DNA of 64,000 nucleotides from Bradyrhizobium sp. RD5-C2 (GTDB lineage: Bacteria; Pseudomonadota; Alphaproteobacteria; Rhizobiales; Xanthobacteraceae). Made by a program: the position numbers and the translations under genes. This document shows, one piece after another, positions 63,334-64,000 of this stretch (positions are counted from its first letter, which is position 1; every line of letters starts with the position of its first letter). Location: assembly GCF_019972155.1 (NCBI RefSeq), contig NZ_BOVL01000005.1, forward strand, positions 62,001 to 126,000, written 5' to 3'. The notes under the pieces were generated by a model. It saw nothing but the letters and a program-made list of their open reading frames with translations, ran no database searches and had not been told where the DNA came from.

Positions 63334-64000
63334 TTACTCCTCGTCGTCGGCCTTCTTGCCGCCGATCGTCTTCAGCTTGGCGAACACGGCATCGACATTG
63401 AGATCGTCGTGCCGCTCGATCGGCTGATCGTCGAGCTCGTCCTTGCGCGTGGTCTCGGAGGCCGGCAGCAGCGTGGCGCCGCCGTAGACGGTCGTGGTCG
63501 GCTTCTCCTTGGCGGCGCGCTGCACCTCGAAATCGAGCTCGATCTGCGAGCACAGGCCGAGCGTCACCGGGTCCATCGGGGTCAGCGTCGACGCGTTCCA
63601 GTGGGTGCGGTCACGTACGCTCGCGATCGTGGTCTTGGTGGTGCCGACCAGACGCATGATCTGGGCGTCCTTGAGTTCGGGGTGGTTGCGCACCAGCCAG
63701 AGGATCGCGCTCGGCCGCTCATGGCGGCGCGACACCGGGGTGTAGCGCGGGCCCTTCTTCTTGGCGGCGGTCGGCAGCACCACCTTGCTCTCCTGGAGCC
63801 TGAGGCGGTAGTTCTGGTCCCGCTCGCCGCGCTCGATCTCCTCGCGGGTCAGCTGGCCGTTGGAAATCGGGTCCATGCCCTTGATGCCCTGGGCGGCGTC
63901 GCCGTCGGCGATGGCGCGCACCTCCAGGGGGTGCATTTTGGTGAAATCGGCCACCTGATCGAACGTCAGGGCGGTATTATCGACCAACCACACGGCAGTC
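63334..64000 (-). CDS. trcR: DUF1013 cell cycle regulator TrcR family protein (5' end outside window)
   Basis: The reading frame is open to the right edge, so the start codon lies beyond the window; the first visible residues are TAVWLVDNTALTFDQVADFT. The family (DUF1013) is now named cell cycle transcriptional regulator TrcR. KTTIASVRDRTHWNASTLTP is a helix-turn-helix-like part, and the C-terminus is acidic (KKADDEE). It is a conserved alphaproteobacterial DNA-binding protein thought to act in cell-cycle transcription. It ends before a strong terminator. Confidence 0.88.
   Translation of the reverse strand, partial: TAVWLVDNTALTFDQVADFTKMHPLEVRAIADGDAAQGIKGMDPISNGQLTREEIERGERDQNYRLRLQESKVVLPTAAKKKGPRYTPVSRRHERPSAILWLVRNHPELKDAQIMRLVGTTKTTIASVRDRTHWNASTLTPMDPVTLGLCSQIELDFEVQRAAKEKPTTTVYGGATLLPASETTRKDELDDQPIERHDDLNVDAVFAKLKTIGGKKADDEE

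Overview
The window reads as chromosomal DNA of a Bradyrhizobium-like alphaproteobacterium (family Nitrobacteraceae). GC is high, intergenic gaps are packed with short palindromic repeats of the kind common in that group, and the gene content fits: a DUF1013/TrcR regulator, an alpha-type TfdA-like dioxygenase, DUF2849 and DUF934 inside a cys operon, several TAXI/TRAP and SDR genes, and malate synthase G. I see no rRNA, tRNA, CRISPR array, insertion sequence or prophage. The genus is inferred from family resemblance, not from a search.

Layout. 1-5.4 kb: small envelope and stress genes (zinc-ribbon protein, secreted protein, a YqjE/YqjD-like pair, AI-2E family transporter, L,D-transpeptidase, DUF2865 protein, tiny membrane protein). 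5.3-10.7 kb: a repeat-filled gap, malate synthase G (glcB), and an MFS exporter divergent from an AraC-type regulator. 10.7-22.5 kb: a compact sulfur assimilation region, with cysD-cysNC divergent from cysG-DUF2849-cysI-DUF934-cysH, followed by the sulfate ABC transporter sbp-cysT-cysW-cysA. Together these cover sulfate import, ATP sulfurylase and APS kinase, APS reduction by a 4Fe-4S CysH, siroheme synthesis and sulfite reduction.

22.6-33.8 kb: SCP/CAP lipoprotein, patatin plus 3-hydroxybutyrate dehydrogenase, polysaccharide flippase, orphan DsbD N-terminal-like protein, YqgE, TfdA-like dioxygenase, two SDRs, a CsbD protein, and a DUF459 SGNH protein that lacks its catalytic Ser and His. 34-42 kb: MltB-type lytic transglycosylase, a MerR regulator with a textbook 19-bp-spacer promoter in front of an old yellow enzyme gene, galU, and the divergent oxyR/katG peroxide module.

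42-51 kb: aldo/keto reductase, hotdog thioesterase, CoA-type Nudix hydrolase, a lysozyme-like secreted protein, small secreted proteins, a CitE-family lyase, an EAL protein with a degenerate receiver, and an MFS transporter. 51-59.4 kb: a TAXI solute-binding protein / fused TRAP permease / DUF1850 cassette, an SDR, a multi-TM protein, a CPA1 antiporter and a TPR-LprI protein. 59.5-64 kb: propionyl-CoA synthetase, a small lipoprotein, an acyltransferase-3, and the 5'-truncated DUF1013/TrcR gene running off the right edge.

The best leads are the modular palindromic repeats, whose two hairpins change sequence but keep pairing and some of which supply stop codons; the DUF2849/DUF934 genes locked into the sulfite-reduction operon; the apparently catalytically dead SGNH protein; and the lysozyme-like secreted protein at 45.2-46.4 kb. 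I did not find a clearly undescribed multi-gene system.
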